Below are positions 1 to 11,153 of a stretch of DNA of 64,000 bases, in pieces; the stretch's first letter is position 1, and the number at the start of each line of letters is the position of its first letter. Location of the stretch: the NCBI GenBank assembly GCA_003665825.1, contig QPFY01000001.1:1977001-2041000 (forward strand). Direction: 5' to 3'. The notes under the pieces are model-generated. The model was not told where the DNA came from. It was given only the letters and a program-made list of their open reading frames with translations, and did no database searches. Made by a program: the position numbers and the translations under genes. Source of the stretch: Microbotryum silenes-acaulis (taxonomy: Eukaryota > Basidiomycota > Microbotryomycetes > Microbotryales > Microbotryaceae).

Positions 1-1808
1 ATTCTCGAAGAGAGCTTTCGGCGTCACTTACGAGGCGAAGCAGCTTCGTGAACCAAGGGACACTATACTCGAGCTGCTCCCGCGAGGTTTTATAGTCGTA
101 CAATCGAAGATGCGGCGGATAGGCGGCGTCCCTGATGGCTCGAGCGATGAGCACCTGCAAGGCCGGCTCGATGGGGTCCAATGACTGTAAGGACGCAAGA
201 CCGAGGAGGTCAGAGCGAGCTTTCAACAACTCGACATTCAGGCCGACGAACCTCATCGAAGAGCGTCCACTCCCCGTGATCCCATTCGCCCAGTTGTAGC
301 TCCGAGTCGACCTTTTGTGTGAAGGCGTCGACAAGCAGACCTTGAGCACGAGCCCGCTCGGTCGCCCGCCGGCGAGGTTGGCTGCACAGATGATAAAGTC
401 GGGCTGGTCCCGGAGGAGGCAGCTGAGGAATGTACCAAAGTGTTAGCGTTCGCATGTGCTCGCAAGTTCAAGACAATACGCCCGGACGCCTTACCCTTCC
501 CAGCTCGGCCTCTTCTCCACTCGACTCTCTTCTCCGTTTCCTGGTCGGCTCTCCTTGTTCGCCATACAACGCTCTTTCCTCCTCTTGGTCGTCGTCGTCC
601 TCGCGCTCTTGCAACCACCGAATATCAGGCTTGACATCCTCTTCGGATCCATCGTCATTGTTCCCATTATGCCCATTCGACGACGCGACGAGCACCCCCA
701 GATGAGTTGTAATTTCTTGCGTCGCCTTGATCTGCTGGTAGCCCTTCTCAATCTCTTGGCGATCCTTCCACCTCGTCACCGTACTTCGCTCGACGCGCAA
801 CGCATCGACCAACTGGTCCTTGTCGCGTACCTCCTTCCACACCAGTCGTTGTGTGATCTGATTCTTGATGCGAGTAATGAAAGCATCTGTGCCGCCAACG
901 GCCGAGATGATGGTCAGCCGCTTGGATCTCTTGATCTCGGGGTCGAGGAATGAGGCTTGTCGCAAATCGGAAGCGAGATCCTTGAGCGACGCGACGAAGC
1001 GCAACTCGAGGTGGGTCGCGAATTGGGGTTTGAGAGCGAGGAAGGCCTTGATCGTCATGGGGCGACAGAGATAGACCAAAGGGGTCGAAGGATCGTCCTC
1101 GTCGAAGGGGGAAGTTGATGCGCTGTGGTAGATGGGGGATGTGCGCTGCGGAAAGTGCACCTGAAGAGGATCGTACGCGGGCTGATGCAGTGGGTGTCGC
1201 GGCGAGGGGCGTGATGGGTGGGGCTGTTGGAGCTCCCAATCGGCGAGCGTACGCGCATGCGAGTAGGCCGTCGTTGGTGTCGCGTACGATCGACTGGGAG
1301 GTCGATGCGGTCGGACCGGCGTCGCACTCGCTGCGATGGGGTCGTACTCTGACTGCAAACCACGAGCTGGCGGGTATGGAGACGACGATCGCGGTGGCAC
1401 TGAGCCCTGTTGACCGAGTGATGGCGGCTGGTGCGACCCATAGCGGTGGCCATGACGGTGGTGGTGGTGATGGGGCGGCGGCGGCGGCGGCAGCTGCGGG
1501 CGATGTTGATGCGCAGAGTACGCCGATGGAGGCAGCATCGGCACTGACGGTACGTAACCACCCTGAGGTGTGCCCAGATGGGGTGGCAGATGCGGGGAGG
1601 TCGGCTGGTATGCTTCCGGGGGCGCGGTCGCACTCGCTCCTCGAGCATGCGGTCCGAGTGGCTCGTACGCGGGCGAATGCATAGGCGACGTCGACATGGA
1701 CATCGAGTCCCCGGGTGGGGCCACACCTGGCGACGTCATTGACAACCCACGCCGATGACGAGTATTAACGAGCGAGTAGTCCCGAGGCGAGTACTCGTCG
1801 TCCCCCAT
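1..1808 (-). CDS. Uncharacterised fungal protein, 3' end beyond the window
   Basis: Not recognised. Exons 1808-495 and 403-32, with a likely GTAAGT donor at 31-26, so the C-terminus lies outside the window. The 91-nt intron (GTAAGG donor, CAG acceptor) joins ...EAELGR to PDFIICAANLAGG in phase 0. The second exon is open for 124 codons, which supports joining it to the long first exon. About the first 250 residues are low complexity, rich in Pro, Ser and His with a run of histidines near 110-120. From about residue 262 (VYLCRPMTIKAFLALKP) the sequence becomes ordered and helical in character. A Lys/Arg/Asp/Glu-rich linker follows, with a KRRR patch that could be a nuclear signal. The second exon (VLIARAIRDAAYPPH...) looks like a conserved helical domain. 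Start is the first ATG of the frame. I see no named domain, so a nuclear regulatory role is only a guess. Confidence 0.6.
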
Positions 1809-2047
1809 TGCTCAGCGCAACTGTCCGCGAGGATGGAGAGAGGAGTGAGGAAGAGGATAGAGCCACGCGCGCAGTGGGACAAGAGGAGGTCTGTGCAGGT
1901 CCGTGCAGGCTTGTGCAGGTCTGTGCGTACGCAATTTCTTCCGCAGATCACACAATTTAATTTCATACATGCCAGACTGAAGCTCAATAGACATGCACAA
2001 CAAAGGTTTTTCAGACACGTAGGGACCCGACCTCTGGCAAAAACCCT

Positions 2048-4056
2048 TCACTCCTCCATCGCATCTCCGTACGCTTCGGCCTTTGGACCTCCGGACACAG
2101 ACTTCCACACGTCCTTGCCACCCTGGTCCCATCGTTCCAGCACACACTTCCCGAACAGTCGCCCGTACCTCTCTTCGAGCTGCTCCAGCGAAGCCACTTC
2201 CGTTTCGCCGTCCGCGGCGGAGACCAGGTCACTCGGCAGAAGTGAGGCCTTGAGAGCGTTCTGTTTGAGAGCAGGTAATGGTTTGCATCAGCCTTGGTCG
2301 TTCACAGCGGTGAAATTCCGCCTTGGTGAATGACTCACAAACACCTCCCGGACGACTTGCTCTCTCTCGCCCGCCTCACTCTCTTCCTCCGCTTCCAACG
2401 TCTCGCCCAGGCTTTTAAGGCCACCGCCCAACCATTCCCTCACACCCGTGGCCCCGTTCGAACCGATCGCCGCCAAGCCTCGAGCAGCACCCCATCGAGC
2501 CCCCAAGCCTCGACCTTGACCGGCGAGACCGCGCAGCAGCGTGCGCGTAATGCGGGGCCGCAAAGACGGGTACGAATCCGAATGGCGGGAGAGAATGAGG
2601 TGAAGCAACGAAGCCGCCGAGGTCCGGATTGTGAGGGGAATGGGGTAAGAGTTGGGACCGGCTTGAGGCAACGATGAAGTGAGCAGACATGTGAGCACGG
2701 GAGGCGTCAATTGATGCAACTGATGTCGGAGCAAGCAAGTTTCAGCGGAAAAGCCTTTTCGTCGAGGTGGAATAGAGTGCGTGAAACGTACGTAAGGCTC
2801 GATGAAGAGAGTAGGGTTCTCGAGCATCGCATGGAAAAGATCCAATGCTCGTTCGAGTGCCGTAAGGTCGTTGAGGTGCGTAGCAATCTTTGCCATCGAG
2901 ATAGAGGGCATCACACCCGTCAGCATTCCAAACGATACGTTGCGCCAGTCGACGGCCTGAGGCTTGCTACCTACCCTCTCTCCGCCCCATTGAATGAGGT
3001 ACGGTACCAATTGATGCAAACCTGGGTCACTGCGTACGCTGCCCAAAGCGGCTTCACGCATCTCTGAGCCCGCTCCCGAACCGGTCGTCGCGAGTGCATC
3101 CGTGAGACGGGTAAAGTATAGCTGCAGCTCGCGGGACAGCACGTGCTTGACCAAAGGCGTAACGATCGCTCCACCCTGTGCGGCCGAGTCGGTCGAGGTC
3201 GATCCAGAACCCAGGGCATTCGTACCGAGCGAGGTCTTGGGGGCATATTTCGCCAGTTCTGCAGGTCAGAGTCAAGGATCAGTGTGAAGTCCCGAGAGTC
3301 GGAGAGGTCCGAAGAGCCAAGGACGAGCGCACCTGCCGGTGTTGGATTCTCTTTGATCAAGGGCTGGACACCTTCGATCGCCAGCCAATGTGCTATGTGG
3401 AGAGACTTGATTTAGAATCCCATTGCCTACGTCACCGACCCTGCTGACACTCGAGCCTAAACTGACCCGTGAAGCTGACCTCCCGGGGCACGGCGGACAG
3501 TTCGACCTTGACGGCTTTGCTAAGGTCAATTTCCTCGTCCTCGACGTGGTAGACGACGCCGGTGGAGGTGACGGTCTTTTTGAAGGGCAGGTTCGACGAC
3601 GAGGCGAAACCCCACAACGGCTCGATGTTGCGAACGCGCAGCGCGTTATCGACGTCCTCGACCTTGAGTCGTGTGCGACGCGAATGGCGCATAAATTTGA
3701 TGGATTCCTGTAAGGCATGGTGTGTGGGTGCGGTCGGTGAGCTGATGTGGACTCGCGCCGAGTGCTGAAGTGCGCGAGCGATTGACGCTGACCTCGATCA
3801 TCTCCCAGAGCCGGTACTCGACGTCTCCTGCTAGTGCCGAAGCTACCTCGTCCGGCAAATTTGCGATTCCTATCGACTCTGCGACATCCTGGGTAGTAGT
3901 AAGCGAGTAGGGGTCGATGCGTCGTCTCCCCAGTCGGCAAGTCAGCGCATGAACCTGACGGGCGTGGCTAGCTACACGTTGTGACGACGGGTACCGGCGT
4001 ACCTTGACACTGTCCTTCTTCCAGACACCCGCTGCTACTGTTGGACCTCGTGCCAT
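2048..4056 (-). CDS. TAF6: Transcription initiation factor TFIID subunit 6 (TAF6)
   Basis: Histone-fold subunit shared by TFIID and, in fungi, SAGA; it pairs with TAF9 and scaffolds the core promoter complex in the nucleus. Exons 4056-4003, 3888-3793, 3707-3467, 3392-3333, 3258-2975, 2887-2792, 2719-2339 and 2260-2048 give 474 residues in consistent phase. The N-terminal histone fold reads VWKKDSVKDVAESIGIANL through DVEYRLWEMIE and KFMRHSRRTRL to NIEPLWGF. It is followed by the typical HWLAIEGVQPLIKENP linker. The HEAT-repeat domain shows VKHVLSRELQLYFTRL, SDPGLHQLVPYLIQW and RPRITRTLLRGL, all close to yeast Taf6. The acceptor before IATHLNDL is AAG, which is unusual, but the protein alignment requires it. 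Length and domain order are normal. An in-frame upstream ATG at 4131 exists, but the 4056 start gives the usual short N-terminus. Confidence 0.93.
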
Positions 4057-4414
4057 GATGTCTCCTCGAACCGACTGGTGATAAGAGTGCGCGTAGCGAG
4101 CGAAGCTTGGGAGGGGCGAGACCGGCAGCACGCCGTACGTCGACTCGTCCTTACAAAGTCCGCAACTGTCCGCAAGCCCGTCGAGCTGCGACGAGCTTCG
4201 AGGATCTCCATCGCGGTGTTAGTCACCTTGTAAAGATTATATTCTGCGTTCTCGTTTCACTGTTTATTCAAGCCTCAGACTATTCAATATTCTGCGCTTC
4301 AGCCGGTCAACCCGTGAGAAAAGCTTTGTACTATTGGTCACATTGCAACTTCAAAACTCGAAAGGAGCGACATAGCACTGTTCCGCAGTCCAAACAGAAA
4401 ATCTGTACCACCTC
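4057..4414. other. Intergenic: TAF6 promoter side and golgin 3' flank
   Basis: 358 nt between the TAF6 start and the golgin stop; both genes are on the minus strand. I see no further gene, repeat or RNA here. The part next to 4056 must hold the TAF6 promoter and 5' UTR. Confidence 0.6.
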
Positions 4415-7400
4415 CTATCCCGCCTTCGCAGCCAATCGTCTAGATTCGGCTGGTGTGAAATGCAGGATCACACCCAATACTCCGACCAGATGCGGCTGTT
4501 GGTAAGCGTGAGGAGCGGACTTGAATCAGTCAACATCGACGCACATCATCATGCAAATGACTTACCCTCATTTCGGGTCGCTCAAGGAACTGCAGAATCA
4601 CGTTCCGGATGTACTCAAAGTTAAGCGCCTCGTCACCTCCTATCGGCGCCGGTTCGCTGCGCGTGGAGATCGTCGAAGGAGGCGATCCAATCGGCGGCGA
4701 TTGGAAGGTCCCATCCGTCGCGACCGAGGTTGAAGACTGGTTGAAGCTCGAAAAGAAGCCGACGCCTGGATTACGCTGTTTCTCCGAAAGCAAAACCCCG
4801 GATTGCAGCTTGCGAAGCTCCTCGCGCAAAGCCTGTGCGCAGTGCAAGAGGCGATTGATTACCATCAGCAATGAGGCACCCGGTTCGCGCCCCCAGTCGC
4901 TCGCACCTTATGACTCGAGCGCAAGGACGACTCCTTGTTTTGCAACTCTTCGACACGGTTCTCGAGCGCCGTGATTCGATCGACCTTGTCGTTCAACTCT
5001 TCACGAGCGGCGGCCTAGAATGTGCGAGAAGTGACAGCAACAATTAGCCAACTTCCCCTTGCGCTCCGTCCTCTGAGCTTACCTCAGCTTGGACAAGCTT
5101 CTCATTCTCGTTCTTGAGCGCCTTGAGCAACCCCTCGACCTCGAACAGCTGCGCTGCCAATTCCTTCCTCTGCTTCTCCCCTTCCTCAATCTTGGTCTCG
5201 CGATCGTTCATCCGATGCACCGACTCGGCGTAGTCAAGGTCTTTCTGCGCCATTGCCAACCGCATACGTTCGACTTCCTTGAGTCGTTCCTGCAGGTTGC
5301 GGCCCCAGTCCTCGTCCGTTTCGATACGATCCATTTCCAGTTCGCGAATCCGTGTCTCGAGGTCCTTGACCTTCTGTTCGTGTCGAGCCTCGGCGTCAGC
5401 GAGCGCGCGACGATGCGCACCCTCGTCCCTCGAGACGTCGCGCTGCTGCTTGCGTAGCGTTTCGACCTCGTCCACAAGCGCGGCATTGCGATCGCGCAGT
5501 TCGCTGAACTCGAATTCGAGCTCCTTCATTTGCGACTCGATGCTCATCTGACTCGCGGCACGCACCTCCAACTCGGCCGCTCGCGCTTGCGCCTGCGCAA
5601 ATGTCTCGTCCCTTGACCCTGTCACACCCTTGACCGTCACTTCGAGCTCCTTGATCCTCGCGTCGCGCAACGCAATCTCCTTAGCCTGCGCAGCCTTGAG
5701 CGTGATGACGTCCAACTCGGCCTGCGACTTTTTCGCAGCCGAGTCCCTCTCGTGCTGCTGTCGTAACGAAGCGACCTCGCGGTCAAACGACGATCGCATC
5801 TTGCTCAACTGCAACTCTTGCGCTGCACGCAGGGAAATGACTTCTTGGTCGAATCTCGCGCGGTCGGATTTGAGCGTTTCGTTCGCACGGTCCTGATCGG
5901 CCTTGGCCGTGTCCCGTTCCCCTTCGGCGTTTTCCTTGTCCTTCTCGGCCTTGACCAGCTTTTGCCTCAAAGCGCGCAGCAACGACAGGGCCTTGACGCG
6001 CTTCTCTTCTTCCTCCTTGGCGATGAGCTTGAGCTTGCTGTACTCGTCATTTTGGCGCGAGGCGAGTGACTGAGCATCTTGCGAAGAGGACGTTGCGTGG
6101 TTCAAGCGAGTTTCGAGGGAAGCAATGAGCTTGTCTTTCGTGTCAAGAGAATCCCGAAGGGCATCGAGGTCGGCGACGGATGATTGCTGCTCGAGGCGAT
6201 GCGTGTCCCGCAGCTCCACTATCCGATCCGATTGCTCTGTGCACGATGAAGCGAAGCGCAAGAATGATTAGATACTTTGATTCCCTTGAAATAAGAAGCC
6301 GCAGAGACTCACGTTTCAGCTGACTATTCAACTTGTTCACTTCCGCAGTCGAGTTCTCGGCTTTGGTTTGAAGCCCTCGGACATGTCCCTCGAATGCGCC
6401 GACATCCGAGATACCGCTCGTGAGGGCCGGGAAGAGAGTTGTGACGACCTTGTCCAAAGAAGACTTGAGCGTCGACAGTCGATCATGGGCCGAGGTGAGT
6501 TCTGCAAGTTGTAGCAGAGAGAGGTCAGCTTTGGAAGTGACGAGCTCACTGGAGGTTCTCTCACTAACCTGCTAACCGAGCGCCATCCGCAGCACCTCGA
6601 GGGGCCGTCTCTTCAGACTTGCTCTCCAGCTCTGATACTGGCGCAGCGTCAATGACAAACGGCTCTCCCACTCTCGCCGCGATGGGTACTGCTAGCGCCT
6701 CCTCGCGTTCGACTTCTAGCGACTCCTCTTCCTTGGCGACAAACGGCTCTGGCTCTGTATCTGGTACAGGAACAGGAAGCGGCTTCTTGGGCTCAGAGAT
6801 GGTCACCTCGGGGTCGGACTTGACCTCGGATGGAGCCGCGATCTCTGGCTCCTCAGTGTTGACTTCTGCTAGAACCTCGGCCGCCGCTTCAAACTCGATC
6901 TTGACCTCCTGTTCCCCGAGTACAGGCTCGGACTTGACCTCGGGCTCGGGCTCGGGTTCGGGTTCAACCTTTTCAGCGACGACTTCCAGCTCTGGCCGGG
7001 GCTCTTCGACAGCCAAGCTCTCGATTTCGGCTTCGCGTAGGTCAGGCTCCGCAACGAGCGTTGAGGTGGGTGGCTCGACGACGTCCGTAACGGGTTCATT
7101 TAGAGTCGATGCAGGCGAAAGTTGTGGCAAGGCGTGCTCGAGGCTTTCCACCTCGGGTTGAGCGGGATTGGGTTCGGTGCTGAGCGCTTGGACCACTGGC
7201 GCTGGGAGTGAGGGAGGTGCTGCGATCGGCTCGACTTCTTCCTCTTCCTTCGGGGTGAGGTCTTCCTCACTTTCGTTGCTAGGTTCTGGAGCTGCCTCCA
7301 CAGCCGATTCTTCGGGTTCGATAGGTGTAGGCTCGGCCTCGGCCTCGACAGGGACCTCCGGCTGTTCTTCGACCGCGGCCGCGTGCACATCGGCGACCTC

Positions 7401-9194
7401 GGGCACGACATGCTCAATCGCAGAAGCGGATCCGGCCGCTTCGCTTTCGACTGAGGCTGGGGGTTCTTCAACGTCCCTTGGCGTCGCAAGGAGCTCAATC
7501 GCCGGCGCTGGTGCATCCGACTTGGTCGATTCGAGCTCAACCACAGGCCCCTCCTCAGGGATCTCGACGGTCCCATTTAGTGCGACGGGGACCGCAGGTT
7601 CTTCGGCTGGCGTTTCTTTGACAGACTCGACCGCCTTGACCGGTACCTCCTCAACCTCTTCGACAGGCGGCTCCCGCATGGCTGCAGTGAGGGGTGTAGG
7701 AACGTCCTCTGGCTTGGAGTATTTCTCGTCGTCGATGACGGTTGAAGCCCCGAGAGCAGGGTCCGAAGGTGCCACCGGCATCACCTTTTCTTCGGCCTTG
7801 GACTCTTGGACCTCTGTAACTGATTCCTGGGGCGCTTCAGCAGCAGGCTCCGGAGACGAAATTAGTTCTTCCACGAGCGCTGGTGGCGCAGTCATCTCGA
7901 CCAATTCGACCTTGTCGACATGTGGAGCAGCCGCTTCCGTAAGTTCCGATTCTTCGTCATCGTGCTCCTGCGTATCGAGCGTCAAGTCCCCCCAGCCTGA
8001 ACCATCGTCATCATCGTCCTCGTCGTCTCCCGGTGTGGAATTTGGAACCAGTAAAGCTGATGACGTCGCGGGAGGTGCAGTGGATCGGAGAGCAGGAGCT
8101 GAAACGGGTGCCGGTGCCGGAGCCGGAGCCGGAGCCGGAGCCGGGGTTGGGGCTGGGGCTGGGGTCGGTGCCGGAGCCGGAGCGGCAGTGGGGGTCTTGA
8201 CGAGAGCTGGAGAAGACTGTGGAGCCGTTTTAGGTAGAGGGAGGGGAGGCGAAATGGGAGTCTGCTGCTGTTTGGTAGGACTACCGCCCCCGATCGGCGG
8301 AGAAGTCGGCACGAGGGTCGGGGATAGGATGCCTTGGGATATCCGAGGTGAAGCGCGAGGGAAGAAGGGGTTCGAGGCATGTTCATCGTCATCGTCGAGT
8401 AAGGACTTGGGAGTAGATACTGTCGGCTCGTCGACGTCGATGAGCAAAGAGTCCTGCTTGGGCATGGGGGGCCCGCGCGCCGCTCGAAGCGAAGAAGTGG
8501 ACGATGCCGAGTTGAGGCGCAGAGGTGAGCTCCTCGTAGGTGGCGACTGCGTAATCGTTCTGGCTGGCACCGAGGTCGAACTCGAGCTTGAAGCGTTGCG
8601 ATCGACGAGCGTACCGTTAGCTCCGTTCGAAGCTCTCGGAGACACGGGCGTGCCATCGTCCCTGTACCGCGTCCTGGACTGGCCAAGGGACTCGTCGGCC
8701 TCGAACACGGTTGGACTGGTGGCTCGGGTCACGGCCTGAGCCTGGGAGCGCACGAGGTCGATAGAGGACTTGCTCGCCGATTCGATTGACTGCCTCCCCT
8801 TTCGAAGCCGCTCCCTGAACGAATCGGCGACGGCAGAGGCGCTCGGGAGACTGGCACCGGCGTTGGAGAGGGACGAGAGCGGAGAGGTGGGAGAGGTTGC
8901 ACGCGCCAACGCATCGCCGTAACTGCGCTGCTGCGAGGGCGAGGGCGTTGACGAGGTCGAGTCCGCGGTGGTGCGTCGTTGCGACGAAGAAGAAGTCTGC
9001 CGTTGTGGTGTGCCTCGGCTCTGACGGAGTTGCTGCTGCTGTGCGCTGGCTGAGGACGACGACGAAGGCGAGGACGACGACGACGAAGCGCCGCCTGTGA
9101 CAGAGTCGGGGATCACCTGCGCCAGCGAGGCCTCGAGATCGGACAAGGACGCGCCCAGCGATTGGCCAAGTGCTTTGAAGGACGAAAAATTCAT
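4415..9194 (-). CDS. Golgin-type coiled-coil protein with GRAB-like C-terminus (Rud3/GMAP-210/TMF-like)
   Basis: Probably a Golgi tethering protein recruited by an Arf-family GTPase. Exons 9194-6569, 6501-6313, 6236-5083, 5014-4907, 4832-4566 and 4495-4415 give 1474 residues with all phases matching. The start MNFSSFKALGQSLG is preferred over an upstream in-frame start because such golgins begin with a short FxSFKxL-type helix. Residues about 30-870 are low complexity: Ser-rich, then Pro-Ala repeats, then a very acidic Glu/Val/Pro stretch. Residues about 880-1340 are heptad-rich coiled coil (for example KEEEEKRVKALSLLRALRQ). The end, LNFEYIRNVILQFLERPEMR joined to PHLVGVLGVILHFTPAESRR, matches the GRIP-related Arf-binding (GRAB) module of Rud3 and GMAP-210. 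The family call rests on that module and the coiled coil. Which golgin is the true orthologue cannot be settled from sequence reading. Confidence 0.8.
8098..8186. repeat. Imprecise GCCGGA/GGGGCT hexamer repeat coding Pro-Ala
   Basis: A tandem run of hexamers (gccgga and related units) inside the first golgin exon. On the minus strand it encodes an alternating Pro-Ala tract with some Thr. It is a likely length-variable site between strains. Confidence 0.7.
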
Positions 9195-9533
9195 CCTAGT
9201 CGGTGGGGTGGTGGTGGTGGCGACTGGTGGTGAGCCACACACACACGGCGACTGACAGCTGGCGAGACTGGAGAGTGACACGGGAAGGCGCGGACCCGCG
9301 AGCGTGACCGGCGTGCCGCGCGGCTCTCATGTACTAGTCTCATGTGGGGTCGTCACACGTCACACCCGTAACCAGACTCGCGGCGCATTTACTAATCTCC
9401 AATTCCTTCTGGGCTAACGATGAATGACGCCGGCCGAGCTCCTTTCGCAGCGCTCGCGATCGCACTCGTGTCCTGCCTCTGCCTCACCCCGCACGGCCTA
9501 TGCCCCGCTGATCACTCCCGCGCCAAGACGCTC
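9195..9533. promoter_or_regulatory. Divergent promoter region between golgin and the unknown gene at 9534
   Basis: 339 nt separate two divergent starts. The stretch near 9230-9245 is CA-rich. No TATA-like box or known motif stands out. If the upstream ATG at 9420 were used for the plus-strand gene, the intergenic part would shrink to 225 nt. Confidence 0.5.
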
Positions 9534-10739
9534 ATGGCACGAGGCAAGACCTCCTCTACGGGCGCCTCGACACCGCCCTCTGCGCGTCGGAAAGCGACCT
9601 ACAACACCCCAGACCCGTCCGACGTCGACTCGGACTATGGCCCTTCCTCGTCGTCGACCCCGATCCGTCGCGCGACCCATGCAGCCTCAGCCGTGACGAC
9701 ACCGACCAGGGGTCCAGTGCCTCTTTCGTCCGAAACGTCCTACCACAAACGCACGAGGACGATCCTGCTCGACCATCGCAGGCTGCGCAGGGAGTGGAAC
9801 GAGCTCGTGTTGAGGGGTCTCGTCGGCCGCATCAGGAGTGCGATCGAGCTCTATTCCGAAGTACAGTCAGTCCAAACTCGTACTAGACCAGTCTTCCCTT
9901 CACATATCTTGATCTCTTACCTCTCTCGAAGGGCCGACAGATCCGCGCTCAAAGTCATTGACGCCGCGACGATCCCAGCCGCCGCCGCCGAGGCTTCCTC
10001 GTCTACTTCGTCTCCTGCACCCTCGGCAACTCGCACCTCGATCATCCGAACGTCCTACATCGTATCCCAATCCCACAAGCTCTCCGAGAACATCAGTCTC
10101 ATCAACGACGTCCTCGAAGCACTCGTACGCTCTGAATCCAGCGCGCCAATTCTTCCTCTCCGAACATCTGGGCTGACCCACCTCGATCCCCTTGCCCCTC
10201 CTTACAACAGACTCAAGTTGCGAACGCCCTCCGGGTTCAAGACGATCGCCTCCAATCCTTGCTCTTGGAAGCTTCCGCAACGCGTGGCATCCCATTCGCC
10301 TTCAAGGATCCTCTCTGGGTCACCTGGCCCTTGGCTCAATTTGGTTCGTTTCGTAGGCAGTTCGGAGTCGGAGAACGCGTTCGCAAGGTTTCTTCATTCG
10401 TTCACCTGTCAAAGGGCTAACACGGAGCTCTTCTTCCACACACCAGCTGATGGCCTGACGAACTTGACTGAAAGCTACACCCAATCCCTTACCTTGGTCC
10501 GATCCCTCGTCAACGACACCTTGATCCGATTCCCACCGCTCCCCGCCACCACGTCCGATCCTAAACCCACCTCGAACGAACAAAATCGAAACACAGACAC
10601 TGCTTACCCAACCGCACAAGAAACACAAGCAGCCATGTCGCTGCTCGTGACCCAACCTTTAATTCAAGGGACCTGGTCGAGTCAGGGACCCGAGGCATGG
10701 GAGGAGTTTTGTTCGACCGAAGTTGGGGGGTGGGATTGA
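9534..10739 (+). CDS. Uncharacterised protein, helical
   Basis: Not recognised. Exons 9534-10124, 10211-10343 and 10447-10739 give 338 residues. An uninterrupted frame also runs from 9420 to 10739, but a phase-consistent model needs introns. The segment 10211-10343 reads as sensible protein only in the shifted frame (QVANALRVQDDRLQSLLLEA, DPLWVTWPLAQF). The donors GTACGC and GTTCGT and acceptors ACAACAG and ACACCAG restore phase. A further 60-nt in-frame intron near 9870-9930 is possible. The N-terminus (MARGKTSSTGAS...) is disordered; after it come helices (LLDHRRLRREWNELVLRG; HKLSENISLINDVLEAL). The ATG at 9420 would add a hydrophobic leader; I prefer 9534 for its basic, disordered start. 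The helical pattern is reminiscent of small complex subunits, but I assign no function. Confidence 0.6.
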   Translation: MARGKTSSTGASTPPSARRKATYNTPDPSDVDSDYGPSSSSTPIRRATHAASAVTTPTRGPVPLSSETSYHKRTRTILLDHRRLRREWNELVLRGLVGRIRSAIELYSEVQSVQTRTRPVFPSHILISYLSRRADRSALKVIDAATIPAAAAEASSSTSSPAPSATRTSIIRTSYIVSQSHKLSENISLINDVLEALVRSESSAPILPLRTSGLTHLDPLAPPYNRLKLRTPSGFKTIASNPCSWKLPQRVASHSPSRILSGSPGPWLNLVRFVGSSESENAFARFLHSFTCQRANTELFFHTPADGLTNLTESYTQSLTLVRSLVNDTLIRFPPLPATTSDPKPTSNEQNRNTDTAYPTAQETQAAMSLLVTQPLIQGTWSSQGPEAWEEFCSTEVGGWD

Positions 10740-11153
10740 GACAGTGACACGAACGGCGCGCGATTTGTCTCCACGGTAGTGCTACTCTTGTTGTTGTAAT
10801 TGAATAGCAACCTTTATCGCAGGAGGTATGCTAGTAAGGTACAGGAACAATCGACACGGGGCAGAACTGGGGGACTCCAAGCATGAATTCGTCGTCCGTT
10901 GCATAGTACACCGCAGCAGAGCACACCGCAACGAGATCCATATAAAGAGTACAGTCTAGGCCATACTTCGACCAACACCATGGGTACGCTTGAGAAACAA
11001 TTTAAAGAAGGTAGACGAATGCGAAAAAAAGAAGGACAGAACAAGGAGGAATCTACGATGCAGAAAAAAGAGGGTCGATGAGGGAGCTCGGTGCCTAGTT
11101 GGATCGGACAAAGACCTGCAAACACAGAAAAGAGCCACGGGTCAGCGACGGGT
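10740..11153. other. Intergenic, convergent 3' flanks
   Basis: 414 nt between two converging genes. The part near 11020-11080 is purine-rich (AAAAAAGAAGGACAG-like). I find no RNA gene, repeat family or extra ORF with support. Confidence 0.6.

Noticed and set aside
253..618. 121-codon minus-strand frame next to the left-edge gene
   Set aside because: The phase-consistent splice from 495 to 403 uses a different frame that continues openly to the window edge, so this one is a shadow.
7168..8739. 523-codon Ser/Gly/Thr-rich open frame on the plus strand
   Set aside because: Antisense to the repetitive acidic and Pro-Ala part of the golgin; sequence is a direct mirror of that low complexity.
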